DNA of 64,000 nucleotides from NCBI RefSeq assembly GCF_016863535.1, contig NZ_BOPB01000028.1:121007-185006 (forward strand), read 5' to 3'. The position numbers were made by a program, and so were the translations under genes. Origin of the DNA: Micromonospora lutea. GTDB lineage: Bacteria > Actinomycetota > Actinomycetes > Mycobacteriales > Micromonosporaceae. Below are positions 7,711-17,529 of the stretch, piece by piece; the first letter of the stretch is position 1, and each line of letters begins with the position of its first letter. The notes under the pieces are model-generated. The model saw only the letters and a program-made list of their open reading frames with translations. It searched no databases and had not been told where the DNA came from.

Positions 7711-10010
7711 GGCCAGCGGAGGGGGCCTGGGTGTACGGACCAGAGGAAACGGCGCCAGCGGGGGAGAGTGGCGCGCAGTGCCCCGCGGTAGGCGGTGGCC
7801 GCCTCGGCCGCAGCCACGGCCTGCTCCGCTGTGGCCGCGCCAGGTGCGAAACCGACCTGGTTGATCAACCTGGCCAGGTCGTCGACAGCGGCGGTGGCAC
7901 CGGGATCGGCGGCACCCGAGGCGGTGGCGTCCCGGCGGAACGCTTCGGCCAAGGTGGTGCGGGCCACGGTGGCGACCTCGCTGGCGGACAGGTCGACCGC
8001 CACGGGCCGCCCGGCCAGCCGCAACGCGTCGGTCAGCTCCCGCCAGGCACCGGCGATGCGGTCGCCGGGGTCACCCCGGCTCAACCGGGCGCGGGACTGT
8101 GCCCGGCGCAGCCCGGCGAGGGTTGCCAGCAACGCCACGACCACGAGCAGCAGGCCACCGCCGGCACCACCGACCAACACCGGCACCGGCACACCCTCGG
8201 CATCAGCCGGGCCACCCGGAGCCGACTGCGCGGGCGGCGAGACGGTCGGCTCCAGGGTGGGCTCCGGCTGCTCCGACGGCGGCGTCTCCTCCGGCTGCGG
8301 ACGGAAGTCCTCCTCCACCGGCCGGGGCTCCTCGTCCGGTCGGGGCAGCGGGTCGAACGCCACCCAGCCGAGGCCGTCGAAGAGCACCTCGGGCCAGGCG
8401 TACGCGTCGGCGGCCCGCACCGGACCCGAGCCGGGAGCGGCGAACCCGACCACCACCCGGGTCGGTAGCCCGGCCAGCCGGCCCAGCACCGCGAACGACG
8501 CCGCAAACTGTTCGGACGTGCCGCGCTGTCCGCCCCCGTTACGTGGCCCGAACAGGAAAAACCCCAGATTCGGGTACGCGTGGCCGCTCGGTGCGTCGGC
8601 GACCAGCCGGTAGTGCTCGGCCAACCACTGCTCAATCGCCGCCGCCCGGGCGTACGGGGCACCGTTCTCCTCGGCCAACTGAGTGGCGAGCCGCCGGAGC
8701 TGCTCGGGTGCCCCGTCGGGGACGTGCAGCACCCGGGCCACCGCGTCGCCGGCCGGGGTGTTCGCGGTGGCCAGCAGGTTCGGGTCCGGACGTTCCCGGG
8801 CCGAGGTCACCATGTAGCGCAGACCAGGGGTGAGACCGTCCGGACGGATCAGGGTCCCCGTGCTCGGGTCGTAGGCGACCCGGGCACCGCTGACCTCACG
8901 CGGGGTGGGCACCGCGGGCAGTAGCCGTCCACTGAGATCACCCACGGTGATCTCCTGCCGGACGGTTTCGACGGTGGCGTGCGGGGCCGGCTCCGTGGCG
9001 GGCAGGATCCGGCCGGCGTTGCGGTAGGTCGCGCCCACCCGCCAGGTGACCCCGTCATAGTCGCTGAGCACGGCCAGCCGGATCCGCACCCCGGCACTGC
9101 CGCTCGCCACGCCCTGCGGCGGACCGGCCGGATCGGTGGAACCCGCCGGCTCTGCCGGGCCGGCACCGCCGGGGCGATCGGTCGCCACCTGGAACAGTTC
9201 CTGCTCCGGATTCAGCGCCCAACCGGAAATGCGGATCAGCGGATTCTCGTCCAGCGTCTCCACCTGCGGTGGCTCCACATAGCGCCGTGGATCCACCGGC
9301 CGGGTGTCCACCAGGGCGGCCACCGCCGGGCCGAGTAGCGCCGCCAACGCCACCACGACCGCCGTGCCGACGACCGAAGCCACCGCGAGCCGGGCCTGCA
9401 CCCCGGACCGTACCGCCGGGGCCAGTCCGTCGACCGGATCACCGTCCGACCTTTGTGACGGCACCGCCAACCCGACCGCCGCCGCGACCGCCACCGCCAC
9501 CGTCGCACCGATCGCCGGCTCCGCGTTCGGTCCGACCACATACACCGCCCCGGCGTGGAGCAGCACCGGCGGCAGGTAGCCCAGCAACACCCGCCCGGCC
9601 CGCAGCGCCACCTCCGCGCCGGCCAGCCCGGCCAGCCAGGCGGCGACCACCGGCAGCAGGATCGTGTCCGGTGTCGGCTCCACCGGGATCATCGCAGTCA
9701 GCAGCCGGGGGATGGCGTTGCGAGCGGCGTCGCCAGCCACCTCGACGAATCCTCCCGGCACCTGTGCCTCAGCAGCAGCTACCCGCAGACAGAGCGCGGT
9801 CCACCCGAACATGGCCAGCACCGACACCGGCGCGACAAGCCAGGACGGCAACCGCCGAGTGACCACGCTGACCAGCACCGACCCGACCGCCGCGCCGGCC
9901 ACCAGCATCGTCAGCAGCGACCCCGCGTACACCCGACCGAGCACCACACCGGCCAGCGTGACCATCACGACCAGCGTCGCCGGCACCGCCACCGCCCGCA
10001 GCAGCCTCAC
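7704..10010 (-). CDS. TgpA/transglutaminase-like membrane protein with substituted catalytic residues
   Basis: 768-residue membrane protein: ~6 N-terminal transmembrane helices (the DUF3488/TgpA arrangement), an extracytoplasmic transglutaminase-like domain, a Pro/Glu-rich linker, one more transmembrane helix (VPVLVGGAGGGLLLVVVALL) and a C-terminal cytoplasmic DUF4129-like tail. In the transglutaminase core the normal Cys of G-x-C-E-Q-F-A is Ser (GTSEQFAASF, Ser499) and the normal His of D-A-H-A-W is Tyr (DAYAWPEV, Tyr537). The third member, Asp553 (FDPLP), remains. The domain is therefore probably not an active protease or transglutaminase. The GTG at 10010 overlaps the DUF58 stop by 4 bases; an in-frame ATG at 10031 is the alternative. 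Third gene of the MoxR–DUF58–TgpA operon. Confidence 0.88.
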   Translation of the reverse strand: MRLLRAVAVPATLVVMVTLAGVVLGRVYAGSLLTMLVAGAAVGSVLVSVVTRRLPSWLVAPVSVLAMFGWTALCLRVAAAEAQVPGGFVEVAGDAARNAIPRLLTAMIPVEPTPDTILLPVVAAWLAGLAGAEVALRAGRVLLGYLPPVLLHAGAVYVVGPNAEPAIGATVAVAVAAAVGLAVPSQRSDGDPVDGLAPAVRSGVQARLAVASVVGTAVVVALAALLGPAVAALVDTRPVDPRRYVEPPQVETLDENPLIRISGWALNPEQELFQVATDRPGGAGPAEPAGSTDPAGPPQGVASGSAGVRIRLAVLSDYDGVTWRVGATYRNAGRILPATEPAPHATVETVRQEITVGDLSGRLLPAVPTPREVSGARVAYDPSTGTLIRPDGLTPGLRYMVTSARERPDPNLLATANTPAGDAVARVLHVPDGAPEQLRRLATQLAEENGAPYARAAAIEQWLAEHYRLVADAPSGHAYPNLGFFLFGPRNGGGQRGTSEQFAASFAVLGRLAGLPTRVVVGFAAPGSGPVRAADAYAWPEVLFDGLGWVAFDPLPRPDEEPRPVEEDFRPQPEETPPSEQPEPTLEPTVSPPAQSAPGGPADAEGVPVPVLVGGAGGGLLLVVVALLATLAGLRRAQSRARLSRGDPGDRIAGAWRELTDALRLAGRPVAVDLSASEVATVARTTLAEAFRRDATASGAADPGATAAVDDLARLINQVGFAPGAATAEQAVAAAEAATAYRGALRATLPRWRRFLWSVHPGPLRWPP

Positions 10011-11284
10011 CACCGGCGTACCCCGTCCCATTCGGCGGCGAAGGCCGCCCCGTCGGCCGCGTCGACGACGACCAGGCCCGCCGCGTCCGGCGGCGTCGGC
10101 TCCGCCGCCCCGAAGATCCCGACCACCACCGACGGGTACGCACCACGCAGCGCGCCGACGTGCCCCAGATCCTCGACGGCCCCCGGCCCGGTGAGGACGA
10201 CCAGGGTGTCGCCGAGCCGGTCGCGGCGCAGCCGCGCCGCCGCAGCCTCCAGCGTGCCCTCGTCGGTCAGCGTCACCGCCGCCAACCGGTCCAGCGGTCC
10301 ACTCGGGCCGGTACCCGACCCGCCACCCGTCGCGCTACCGCCCCTGCTGTCTCCGCTGCCCGGTGCCGCACCGTCCGGTCCAGTGCCGCCCGCCCCACCA
10401 CCGCCCGTCGCCGTGCGGCCCGGACCGGTGCCGATCGATTCGGCGGAGGTGTCCTCGGCGGCGACGAACAGCAACACCACTGGCAGGTCCTCACGGACCG
10501 CCGCGGCGACCACCGACGCGGCCGCCTCGCACGCCGCCTCGAAGGACTCTGCCACCCCCCGGACCAGTTCCGGATGCGCGACGGACCGGTTGTCCACCAG
10601 CACCACGATCCGCGGCAGGCTGGTGTCCACGTTCTCCCGCACCATCAGCTCACCCACCCGGGCGCTGGTGCGCCAGTGCACGCGACGCAACTCGTCACCG
10701 ACGACGTACTCACGCAGCGAGTCGAACGTGATCGAACCGTGCGGGACCGCGTCGACCCGCCCGTCGAGACTGCGCCCCGCGCCGGTCGGTACCGCCCGCA
10801 GCGGATGAACGCGCGGATGCACCCACACCGGCACGACGTCACCGTACGAGCGGGCCAACACCACCAGGCCGAGCGGATCGCGGCGGGTCACCCGCAGCGG
10901 ACCGACCGGCACCACCCCGCGCCGGCTCGTCGGCACGGCATAACTGACCGTGGTGTCCGCCCCAGCCCGCAACCTCAGCACCGGCACCGGCACCACCAGG
11001 TCACCGCAGCGGTCGGTGGCCACCATGCTCACCGCCCGCACCCGACCCGCGTTGCGCACGGTCAACGTCATCGCCGCCGGCTCGCCCCGAGCCACCCGGT
11101 CCGGATCGGCCTGCCGCGACACCACCAGGCGGGGCCGCCGGGCAGCGGCGACCAGGGCAACCGCCACGGCGGTACCGGCCGCCGCGCCGAGCAGCGTCAA
11201 CTCCGGGTACCCGAATCGGAAACCAGCCCCCAGCAGCAGCACGGCCGCGCCGAGCAGACCGATGCCCCGGGCGGTGATCCCCAC
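10007..11284 (-). CDS. DUF58 domain-containing protein
   Basis: 425-residue protein with two N-terminal transmembrane helices and a DUF58 module, visible as the core motif VGDELRRVHWRTSARVGELMVRE (about residues 197–219) followed by a VWA-like fold with VVLVDNRS. A Gly/Ser/Thr-rich insertion near residues 310–350 is low complexity. DUF58 proteins are constant partners of MoxR AAA ATPases and transglutaminase-like membrane proteins, and are thought to assist folding or assembly of envelope complexes. It lies 15 bases downstream of the MoxR gene and overlaps the next gene. Confidence 0.9.
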   Translation of the reverse strand: MGITARGIGLLGAAVLLLGAGFRFGYPELTLLGAAAGTAVAVALVAAARRPRLVVSRQADPDRVARGEPAAMTLTVRNAGRVRAVSMVATDRCGDLVVPVPVLRLRAGADTTVSYAVPTSRRGVVPVGPLRVTRRDPLGLVVLARSYGDVVPVWVHPRVHPLRAVPTGAGRSLDGRVDAVPHGSITFDSLREYVVGDELRRVHWRTSARVGELMVRENVDTSLPRIVVLVDNRSVAHPELVRGVAESFEAACEAAASVVAAAVREDLPVVLLFVAAEDTSAESIGTGPGRTATGGGGAGGTGPDGAAPGSGDSRGGSATGGGSGTGPSGPLDRLAAVTLTDEGTLEAAAARLRRDRLGDTLVVLTGPGAVEDLGHVGALRGAYPSVVVGIFGAAEPTPPDAAGLVVVDAADGAAFAAEWDGVRRW

Positions 11285-11299
11285 GCCAGACCTCGCCGA

Positions 11300-12295
11300 T
11301 CAGTGGTGCGCCGGGGCCGGCTGGCCCGACGGCAGCGGCACCGGCACCGAAGCGACCGCCTGACGCAGCACGTCAGCGGCGGTCACCCCGCGCACCTGGG
11401 CATCCGGGGTGAGCAGCAGCCGGTGCGCGAAGACCGGCTCGGTGAGGGTCTTCAGATCCTCCGGCATGATCCAACCCCGACCGTCGATCAACGCGTACGC
11501 GCACGCCGCCCGGGTCAACGCGATCACCCCACGGGGACTGACCCCGACGCGGACCTGCGGATGGGTACGCGTGGCCGCGGCCAGCCGCACCGCGTACGCG
11601 TACAACGGCTCGGCGATGTGCACCCGCCGCGCCATCCGGACCATCTCGCCGACGGTGGCGGTGTCGGTCACCGCGGCGAGCGCCTCGGGGGAGCGCACCG
11701 TCGCCCCCCGCAGCACCTCCACCTCCACCGACTCGTCCGGATACCCCACCGACAACTTCACCAGAAACCGGTCCAGCTGCGCCTCCGGCAGCCGGTACGT
11801 GCCGTCCATCTCCACCGGGTTCTGGGTGGCCACCACCAGGAACGGCTGCGGCACCGGATGACGCACCCCGTCGACGGTGACCGTCCGCTCCTCCATCACC
11901 TCCAGCAGCGCCGACTGCGTCTTCGGCGACGCCCGGTTGATCTCGTCGGCGATGACGATGTTGGCGAACACCGGACCAGGATGGAACTCGAAGCCCCGGG
12001 TGGCCTGGTTGAAGATGGTCACCCCGGACACGTCGGAGGGCAGCAGGTCCGGCGTGAACTGGATGCGCCGCCACTGCCCCTTCACCGTCGCCGCGATCGC
12101 CCGCGCCAGGGTCGTCTTGCCCACCCCTGGCACGTCCTCCAGCAGCACGTGCCCCTGGGCGAACAACGCGGTCAACGCCAGCCGCACCACCTGCGGCTTG
12201 CCGAGCACCACCGTGTTGACGTTCTCGGCCAGCCGGGCGGCCAGGGCGGCGAAGCCCTGCACCTCCTGCTGGGTGAGCGGTTCCTGGCTGTTCAC
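11300..12295 (-). CDS. MoxR-family AAA+ ATPase
   Basis: 331-residue AAA+ ATPase of the MoxR class. The Walker A motif is EDVPGVGKTTLARAI (near residue 55) and Walker B is VIADEINRASPKTQSALLE, with the MoxR-typical EERTVTVDGVRHPVPQPF loop and sensor 1 VVATQNPVEMDG. MoxR ATPases act as chaperones that mature VWA-domain or envelope complexes; here the partner is the DUF58 protein encoded 15 bases downstream. Gene order (FnIII surface protein, MoxR, DUF58, TgpA-like) is common in actinobacteria and suggests cell-surface work. Confidence 0.93.
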   Translation of the reverse strand: MNSQEPLTQQEVQGFAALAARLAENVNTVVLGKPQVVRLALTALFAQGHVLLEDVPGVGKTTLARAIAATVKGQWRRIQFTPDLLPSDVSGVTIFNQATRGFEFHPGPVFANIVIADEINRASPKTQSALLEVMEERTVTVDGVRHPVPQPFLVVATQNPVEMDGTYRLPEAQLDRFLVKLSVGYPDESVEVEVLRGATVRSPEALAAVTDTATVGEMVRMARRVHIAEPLYAYAVRLAAATRTHPQVRVGVSPRGVIALTRAACAYALIDGRGWIMPEDLKTLTEPVFAHRLLLTPDAQVRGVTAADVLRQAVASVPVPLPSGQPAPAHH

Positions 12296-12319
12296 GGTGG
12301 TGCTCCTCGGCTGGGTTGA

Positions 12320-14938
12320 TCAGCAGGTGGGTAGGACGTCGATGTCGTCCCCGCCCTCCAGGTTGAGCCAGGCCCAGGGGATGTAGTTACGTCCGCTGTA
12401 CTCGACCTGCACCCACCAGGTGCTGCGCTTCTCATTGTTGTAGATGTACGCGTACACCTCTTCGCCCCGCTGCTTGCAGTACGCCTTCAACCGGGTGCCG
12501 GGCTTCGCCCAACCGGCCTGCCGGTCGTTGTCCTGCCGGGGCACGGAGAAGATCTCGTTACCGTTGCGGCCGTCGCGGTCCCGGTCGCAGTAGCTGGCCT
12601 CCGCGCCCGAGTCGCCGTTCTCGCAGGTGGCGATGCCGTACAGGGCGTCGGTCTGCTGGGCCTTCGTGGCGGTGCCGCTGCCGGCGGCGTTGGTCGCCGT
12701 CACCGTGAACGTGTAGCTCGTGCCCGGCGTCAATCCGCTCATCGTGATGCTCGAACACGGGCCGCTCTTCGCCGGCTCACCCGGCCGGGACAACGTGCAG
12801 GTGGCCTCGCCGCCGCCGGCGTCCACGGTGAACGTCACCGTCGCCGCCGTCGCGGTCGCCGACGACCCCGTCACCGTCACCCGGGGCGCGGCCACCGTAC
12901 GCGCCGTCGTCGTCGCCTCCGCACCCTCGCCGGCCTCGTTGACCGCGCGGACCCGCACCGTGACGTTCTGCCCGTCACCGAGGCCGCCCACCGTCGCCCG
13001 GGTGTCGGTGACCTCGCTGCGCTTGTCACCCACCTCGACCACGTAGCCGGTCACCGGCCGGCCGTTGGCCACCGCCGGCGACCACTGCACCGCCACCGTC
13101 CCCGGCTGATCGGCCACCGTGCTCGCCCGCAACTCCACCGGCTCACCGGGCACCGTGAACGGCACCACCGTGTTGCTCACCGGCGACGCCTGCGACGCCG
13201 CACCCTTGTCGTTGACCGAGACCACCGTGAACGCGTACTGCGTGCCGTACTCCAACTCACCGGCCTTCACCACCAACTCGGTGCCGGTCGCCTCACCGAC
13301 CGGGGCGTTCGTGCCCGCCGACGTGGCCGACACCGCGTACCGGGCGATCGTGTTGCCCTGACCGTTCGCCTCCGGCCAGCTCACCACGACCGTGCCGTCC
13401 GCCCGCGCCTCGGCGGTCACCTCGGTCGGCGCGTCCGGCACGTCCGCGGTCGGGGTCACCGGGTTGCTGTTCCGGGACGGCCCCGCACCCTTCGCGTTCA
13501 CCGCGTGCACCGAGAACCGGTACGTCTCACCATTGGTCAGCTCCGTGACCTCCACCGACCGCTGATTCGCGCCCACCTCCAACCGTTGCCCGGCACCCTC
13601 CACCACGTACCGGATGATCTCCGCGCCGTTGGCTGCCGCCGGCCGCCAACTCACCCTGGCCTGCGCGTCACCCGCCGCCGCCGTCACGTTGCGCGGCGCG
13701 CCCGGCTTGCTCACCTGGGGCTTCTTCGGCGGTGGCGGAGGTGGCGGGGGCTCCGGCGGGGGATCACCCCCGAGCACGTCGTTGGCGTACTTGTCGACCT
13801 CCCGCACCTGGTGCGAGTCGTCGACCACCCGCGCGGTTGCCGCGTCCGGCGCGTTGATGAACAGATAGTTCTCCCGCACCTCCAGCTCCAGCGGGCCCTT
13901 CCACCTGCCCCGGATCGTGTCGGTCAGCTGGCCCGTCGCGTCGAACGCGTACACCGTGCCGGCCGCCTCATCCGCACAGTAGAACCGACCGGCCCAGGCC
14001 ACCGCCGGACCGAGCCGGTCACCATCGCCCGGCACGGTGAACGACCGCACCTCGCCAGCGTCGCCGATCGTGTGCACCTGCCGCTGCCCGGGCACCGTCA
14101 CCGGCACCACCGGCCCGCTGGTACGCACCGGCAGGAGGCCCGGCCCGGTCAACGTCGACGCCAACGCCGTGCGCCGGGTCGTACCGTTCACGACAGTCAC
14201 CAACGCCCCGGCCGTGCGGTCCAGCACCGCCACACCGTCATCCAACGTGGAGACCACCAACTCGTGGCTCGCCTCCGCCACGTCGTACGTCTCCACCCGG
14301 GGCGAACCCACCGGCGCATCCGCGGCATCCGACGGCAGCACCGCCGGAGTGATCGCCGAGACCGTGCCTTCCGCCGGCACCGCGACCCACAGCCGGCCCT
14401 CGCCGTCGAACGCGCCACCGGTGATCCCCGGCGGATAGCGCACCGGCTCGCCCACCGGAGCCAACGAGCGTGGGTCCAACTGCCGCACCACACCCTGGAC
14501 CGCGTCCACCACGAACGCCGAGTCCTCGTGCAACGCCACACTCACCCCGAGCCCGGGAGTGGTCGGCGTGGTCGCGGTGATCTGCAACGTCGCCAGATCC
14601 AGCGCGCTGATCTGACCCGTGTTCAGATCCCGCAGTACCAGCAACCGGTCCGTCTGCGTCACCTGCAACGGATGTTGCCGGGCCGACGGTACCTCCATGC
14701 GGGTGTCCACCCGGGCGGTGACGCCGTTGACCCGTGCCAACTCGCTACGCGCCGCGCTCCACAACCAGGAACTCGCGTCATAGCTGGCCACCGCGTTGTC
14801 CGCCGAACCCAGACCGAGCACGGTCAGCCCCATCGCCGCCAGCAGCGCCAGCACCGTGCCCACGGTGACGAGACCACCGCGTACCCGGGACCGGGATCGT
14901 GGGGTGCGGGTCGGAACGGCCTCGTCGATGCTCGCCAC
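12320..14938 (-). CDS. Large fibronectin type III surface protein with beta-propeller-like N-terminal half
   Basis: 872-residue exported protein. A basic N-terminus precedes one transmembrane helix (GGLVTVGTVLALLAAMGLTV, residues ~21–40), so it is probably anchored with the bulk outside. Residues ~60–375 contain repeated strand patterns (LDLATLQITA, VRQLDPRSLAP, YAFDATGQLTD) that suggest a propeller. A Pro-rich hinge (GGDPPPEPPPPPPPPKKPQ) then leads to four FnIII-like domains (GAPRNVTA..., DAPTEVTA..., GEPVELRA..., APRVTVTG...). The last ~100 residues are Cys-containing and Trp-rich. It probably heads the MoxR operon, 24 bases upstream of that gene. Ligand unknown. Confidence 0.85.
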   Translation of the reverse strand: MASIDEAVPTRTPRSRSRVRGGLVTVGTVLALLAAMGLTVLGLGSADNAVASYDASSWLWSAARSELARVNGVTARVDTRMEVPSARQHPLQVTQTDRLLVLRDLNTGQISALDLATLQITATTPTTPGLGVSVALHEDSAFVVDAVQGVVRQLDPRSLAPVGEPVRYPPGITGGAFDGEGRLWVAVPAEGTVSAITPAVLPSDAADAPVGSPRVETYDVAEASHELVVSTLDDGVAVLDRTAGALVTVVNGTTRRTALASTLTGPGLLPVRTSGPVVPVTVPGQRQVHTIGDAGEVRSFTVPGDGDRLGPAVAWAGRFYCADEAAGTVYAFDATGQLTDTIRGRWKGPLELEVRENYLFINAPDAATARVVDDSHQVREVDKYANDVLGGDPPPEPPPPPPPPKKPQVSKPGAPRNVTAAAGDAQARVSWRPAAANGAEIIRYVVEGAGQRLEVGANQRSVEVTELTNGETYRFSVHAVNAKGAGPSRNSNPVTPTADVPDAPTEVTAEARADGTVVVSWPEANGQGNTIARYAVSATSAGTNAPVGEATGTELVVKAGELEYGTQYAFTVVSVNDKGAASQASPVSNTVVPFTVPGEPVELRASTVADQPGTVAVQWSPAVANGRPVTGYVVEVGDKRSEVTDTRATVGGLGDGQNVTVRVRAVNEAGEGAEATTTARTVAAPRVTVTGSSATATAATVTFTVDAGGGEATCTLSRPGEPAKSGPCSSITMSGLTPGTSYTFTVTATNAAGSGTATKAQQTDALYGIATCENGDSGAEASYCDRDRDGRNGNEIFSVPRQDNDRQAGWAKPGTRLKAYCKQRGEEVYAYIYNNEKRSTWWVQVEYSGRNYIPWAWLNLEGGDDIDVLPTC

Positions 14939-15129
14939 AGCCGGCAGCCTCCCGTGTCGTCTCGGCAGGTGGCGCGCCCGTACGGCGACCCCTCCCCTGA
15001 GCCGGGAGCCATCATATGGTCACCCTGCTGACCTCGGGAACCCGCACCGTCCGCCTGTGGACACCCAGCGTGGCGTGTCGTCGGCGTGTCCGGTCACGAC
15101 CGTCCGACCGGGACCGGACACGCCGCCGC

Positions 15130-17529
15130 TCAGTCGGTCGTGTCGGCTGACCGCGACGTGCACACCTGGTCGGACGTGGCGAACTGGTCGGTGTCGTAGA
15201 CGGCGAGCACCGCGAAGCAGTAGTTCACCCGGGTGCTCAAACCGTTGACCGTGTAGCTGGTCCGCCCCGGGTCCACCGTGGCCATCATGCCGAGCGACTG
15301 CCCGGTACGGCCACCGGCCACCATGAACGGCACCAGTCCGTCCGACGGGTCCGTCCAGGTCAACGTGATCGTCGTGGTGTCGTCGCGCATCGTCAGGTTC
15401 CCTGGAGGCGGGCCGACCGATCCCGGCGTCGGCCTCGGCGCCGGGGGAGGTGCGGCCCGCTGGTTGAGGACCAACAGACCCACCCCGACCACCGCGGCCA
15501 GGGCCACCAGGACCGCCACCACCGCCACCACGATCGCCACCCGGTTACGGCCCTGTGCCGGCTCCTGGTACGGCGTGGCGAGCCCCGGAAGCTGGGATGC
15601 GGACTGTCCCCAGGCCTGGGGTGCAGCAGGCCCCGGATAGGGCGGGGGAGCGCCGTGACCACCGGGCAGCGGATAGCCCGGTGTGCCGCCTCCCGAGCCG
15701 TACGGGGCGGGTGCAGGGTGGACGGATCCGCCGGTCGATGGATAGGCCGCCGGTCCGCTGGTGGGTGCTCCGCTGGTCGGCGGTGCGTAGCCGGGCGCTC
15801 CGCTGGTCGGTGCGTACCCGGCTGGTCCGGTGGTCGGCGGTGCGTACCCGGCTGGTCCGGTGGTCGGCGGTGCATGGCCGGCTGGTCCGCTGGTCGGCGG
15901 TGCGTGGCCGGCTGGTCCGCTGGTCGGCGGTGCGTGGCCGGCTGGTCCGCTGGTCGGGCCGGGCTGAGGTAATGGCGCGGTCAGTTCATGAGGACCAGCC
16001 GTCGGACTGGCCAGCGCGGGGCCCCGCGGAGGTACGGCACCCGGCGGGGCGCTGATCGGTGCAAGGCTGACGGGGGGTGCACTGGTCGGCTGGGTGTGGC
16101 TCCCTGCGGCCTCGACGGGCTGTCGCCACGCCGGTGGCGCGCTGACGGGTGTTGCGCTAGGGGGTGCGCTGACGGGCGGTGCGCTGACAGGGGGTGCGCT
16201 GACCGGCTGCCCGGCGACCTGCGGTTCGATGGTCGTCGAAGACGCAGGTGGGGCCGCATTCAAGGGTGAGGGAACATCAGAAGCTGGAGGTTGAGGCGCA
16301 CGGCCGGTGCGGGTCGCCTCCTCTTCCATCAGGGGCCCGATCTGCTGGACCCGGATTGTGGGCCGGGACCACTCGGGATTCCCGGACGGAGCAGGCCCGG
16401 CGCCCGTCGAGGTTGACCCGTCCGGCGCCGGAGACAGCCGCAGCACCTCGGTCTGTTCCTCGTCCTCCACCGGGCGGCGCGGAGTTGGCCCGGTCGGAGA
16501 CAGCCTCGGCGGCGCGACCGACGGTGCGGTGTGCGACGGCTCGGACGGTGCCTCGCCCGAGGACTCGGCCGTGGCCGCCGTCGCAGCCGACGGCACCACC
16601 GGCGCGGGTGGCACCACAACCGGTCGGGTCCGGTCGACCGGCGGCGCGACCGCTGGTACCGACTGATCATGAAAGGCCGTCCGTGCCTGCGGCACCACCG
16701 GAGGTGGGGGCACGGTGGGCGGGTGTGGGATCTGCGGTGGGACGGGCGGCGGCGGGATCTGCGGTGCGATGGGCGGTCCCGCCTCGGCCGAGGCCGACGG
16801 TGGCACCGGAACGACCGGTTGCGCCGGTAGGGCGGATCCGAGCGACGAACTGGGGGCGAGAGGGACAGACGCCGCTCCAGGACCGCCGGAAACTGGATGA
16901 TCGATGGCCGGCGCGGGCGGCGACGTCGAAGCAGCGGCGGAGCGGATCGGTGCTGCCGATGACGCATCATGCGGCTTCCACAGGGTGGAAAGCGCAGCCA
17001 GGGACACGGTCGGTTCGTCCAGCGCTCCCCGGTGCGGCTGGTTCGTCGGGCCATGCTGGGAGGCAGCGGGGACCGAGGGTTGAGGGGCGGGAGCGGCGTC
17101 GCCGAGGTACTCGCGTGCAGTGCGCACCGCCGGATGGTCGGCGCCGAGCACGGCGGGGCCGGCGGCGGCCACACGGGTGTAATTCCGACGCGCCTCGTGG
17201 CGATTGCCCAACTCGTCCGCGACGGACCCCAGCTCGAAAGCCAACGCCAGCATCAACGGATCGGCATGCGGCCAGCGGCGTTCCCCGGCGGCGAACGCCT
17301 CCTCCAGCACCCGCCGGGCCGCACTCGGATCGTCCGCTTCCCGGTGCAGCCTGGCGAGCAGATGAGCCGTACTGAGCACATCTGGATGATCTTTGCTGAA
17401 GGGCGGCCGAGCAGAATCGACCGCATCGATCAGCAGGTCACGGGCGGCGGCGAGGTTTCCCGCACCACGCAGCGCGAGGGCCCGTTGCTGAGCGACGGCC
17501 AGGGGAGAGGCATGGGGCACGACGCCCAT
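15130..17529 (-). CDS. TPR–proline-rich–FnIII membrane protein
   Basis: About 799 residues from the ATG at 17529. Residues ~5–140 contain TPR-type helical pairs (AVAQQRALALRGAGNLAAAR, LSTAHLLARLHREADDPSAA). A very long Pro/Ala/Ser-rich region follows, with in-frame repeats (SAPPV units, then TSGPAGHAPP decapeptides). One transmembrane helix (VAIVVAVVAVLVALAAVVGV) and a final FnIII-like domain come last. The expected topology is cytoplasmic TPR and proline region with an outside FnIII domain. No catalytic motif is seen; a scaffold role is the best guess. An ATG at 17643 would add 38 residues of atypical composition, so the internal ATG was preferred. Confidence 0.75.
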   Translation of the reverse strand: MGVVPHASPLAVAQQRALALRGAGNLAAARDLLIDAVDSARPPFSKDHPDVLSTAHLLARLHREADDPSAARRVLEEAFAAGERRWPHADPLMLALAFELGSVADELGNRHEARRNYTRVAAAGPAVLGADHPAVRTAREYLGDAAPAPQPSVPAASQHGPTNQPHRGALDEPTVSLAALSTLWKPHDASSAAPIRSAAASTSPPAPAIDHPVSGGPGAASVPLAPSSSLGSALPAQPVVPVPPSASAEAGPPIAPQIPPPPVPPQIPHPPTVPPPPVVPQARTAFHDQSVPAVAPPVDRTRPVVVPPAPVVPSAATAATAESSGEAPSEPSHTAPSVAPPRLSPTGPTPRRPVEDEEQTEVLRLSPAPDGSTSTGAGPAPSGNPEWSRPTIRVQQIGPLMEEEATRTGRAPQPPASDVPSPLNAAPPASSTTIEPQVAGQPVSAPPVSAPPVSAPPSATPVSAPPAWRQPVEAAGSHTQPTSAPPVSLAPISAPPGAVPPRGPALASPTAGPHELTAPLPQPGPTSGPAGHAPPTSGPAGHAPPTSGPAGHAPPTTGPAGYAPPTTGPAGYAPTSGAPGYAPPTSGAPTSGPAAYPSTGGSVHPAPAPYGSGGGTPGYPLPGGHGAPPPYPGPAAPQAWGQSASQLPGLATPYQEPAQGRNRVAIVVAVVAVLVALAAVVGVGLLVLNQRAAPPPAPRPTPGSVGPPPGNLTMRDDTTTITLTWTDPSDGLVPFMVAGGRTGQSLGMMATVDPGRTSYTVNGLSTRVNYCFAVLAVYDTDQFATSDQVCTSRSADTTD
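15775..15965 (-). repeat. In-frame tandem 30-bp repeats encoding PPTSGPAGHA decapeptides
   Basis: Five near-identical 30-bp units, with degenerating copies to their left, encode (P)PTSGPAG(H/Y)AP in the proline-rich part of the TPR/FnIII protein. The unit keeps the reading frame, so copy-number change would alter linker length without breaking the gene. A second set of 15-bp units encoding SAPPV lies at about 16135–16215. Confidence 0.85.

Noticed and set aside
10160..12319. Very long plus-strand open frame opposite DUF58 and MoxR
   Set aside because: It is rich in His, Arg, Gln and Pro with no domain, and mirrors the codon bias of the well-supported minus-strand genes.
13505..15031. Long plus-strand open frame opposite the FnIII protein
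   Set aside because: Arg/His-rich composition typical of antisense frames in GC-rich genes; the minus strand encodes clear FnIII domains.
15775..15965. Regular 30-bp repeats as a possible CRISPR array
   Set aside because: The repeats are contiguous without spacers and in frame with a proline-rich protein; no cas genes nearby.
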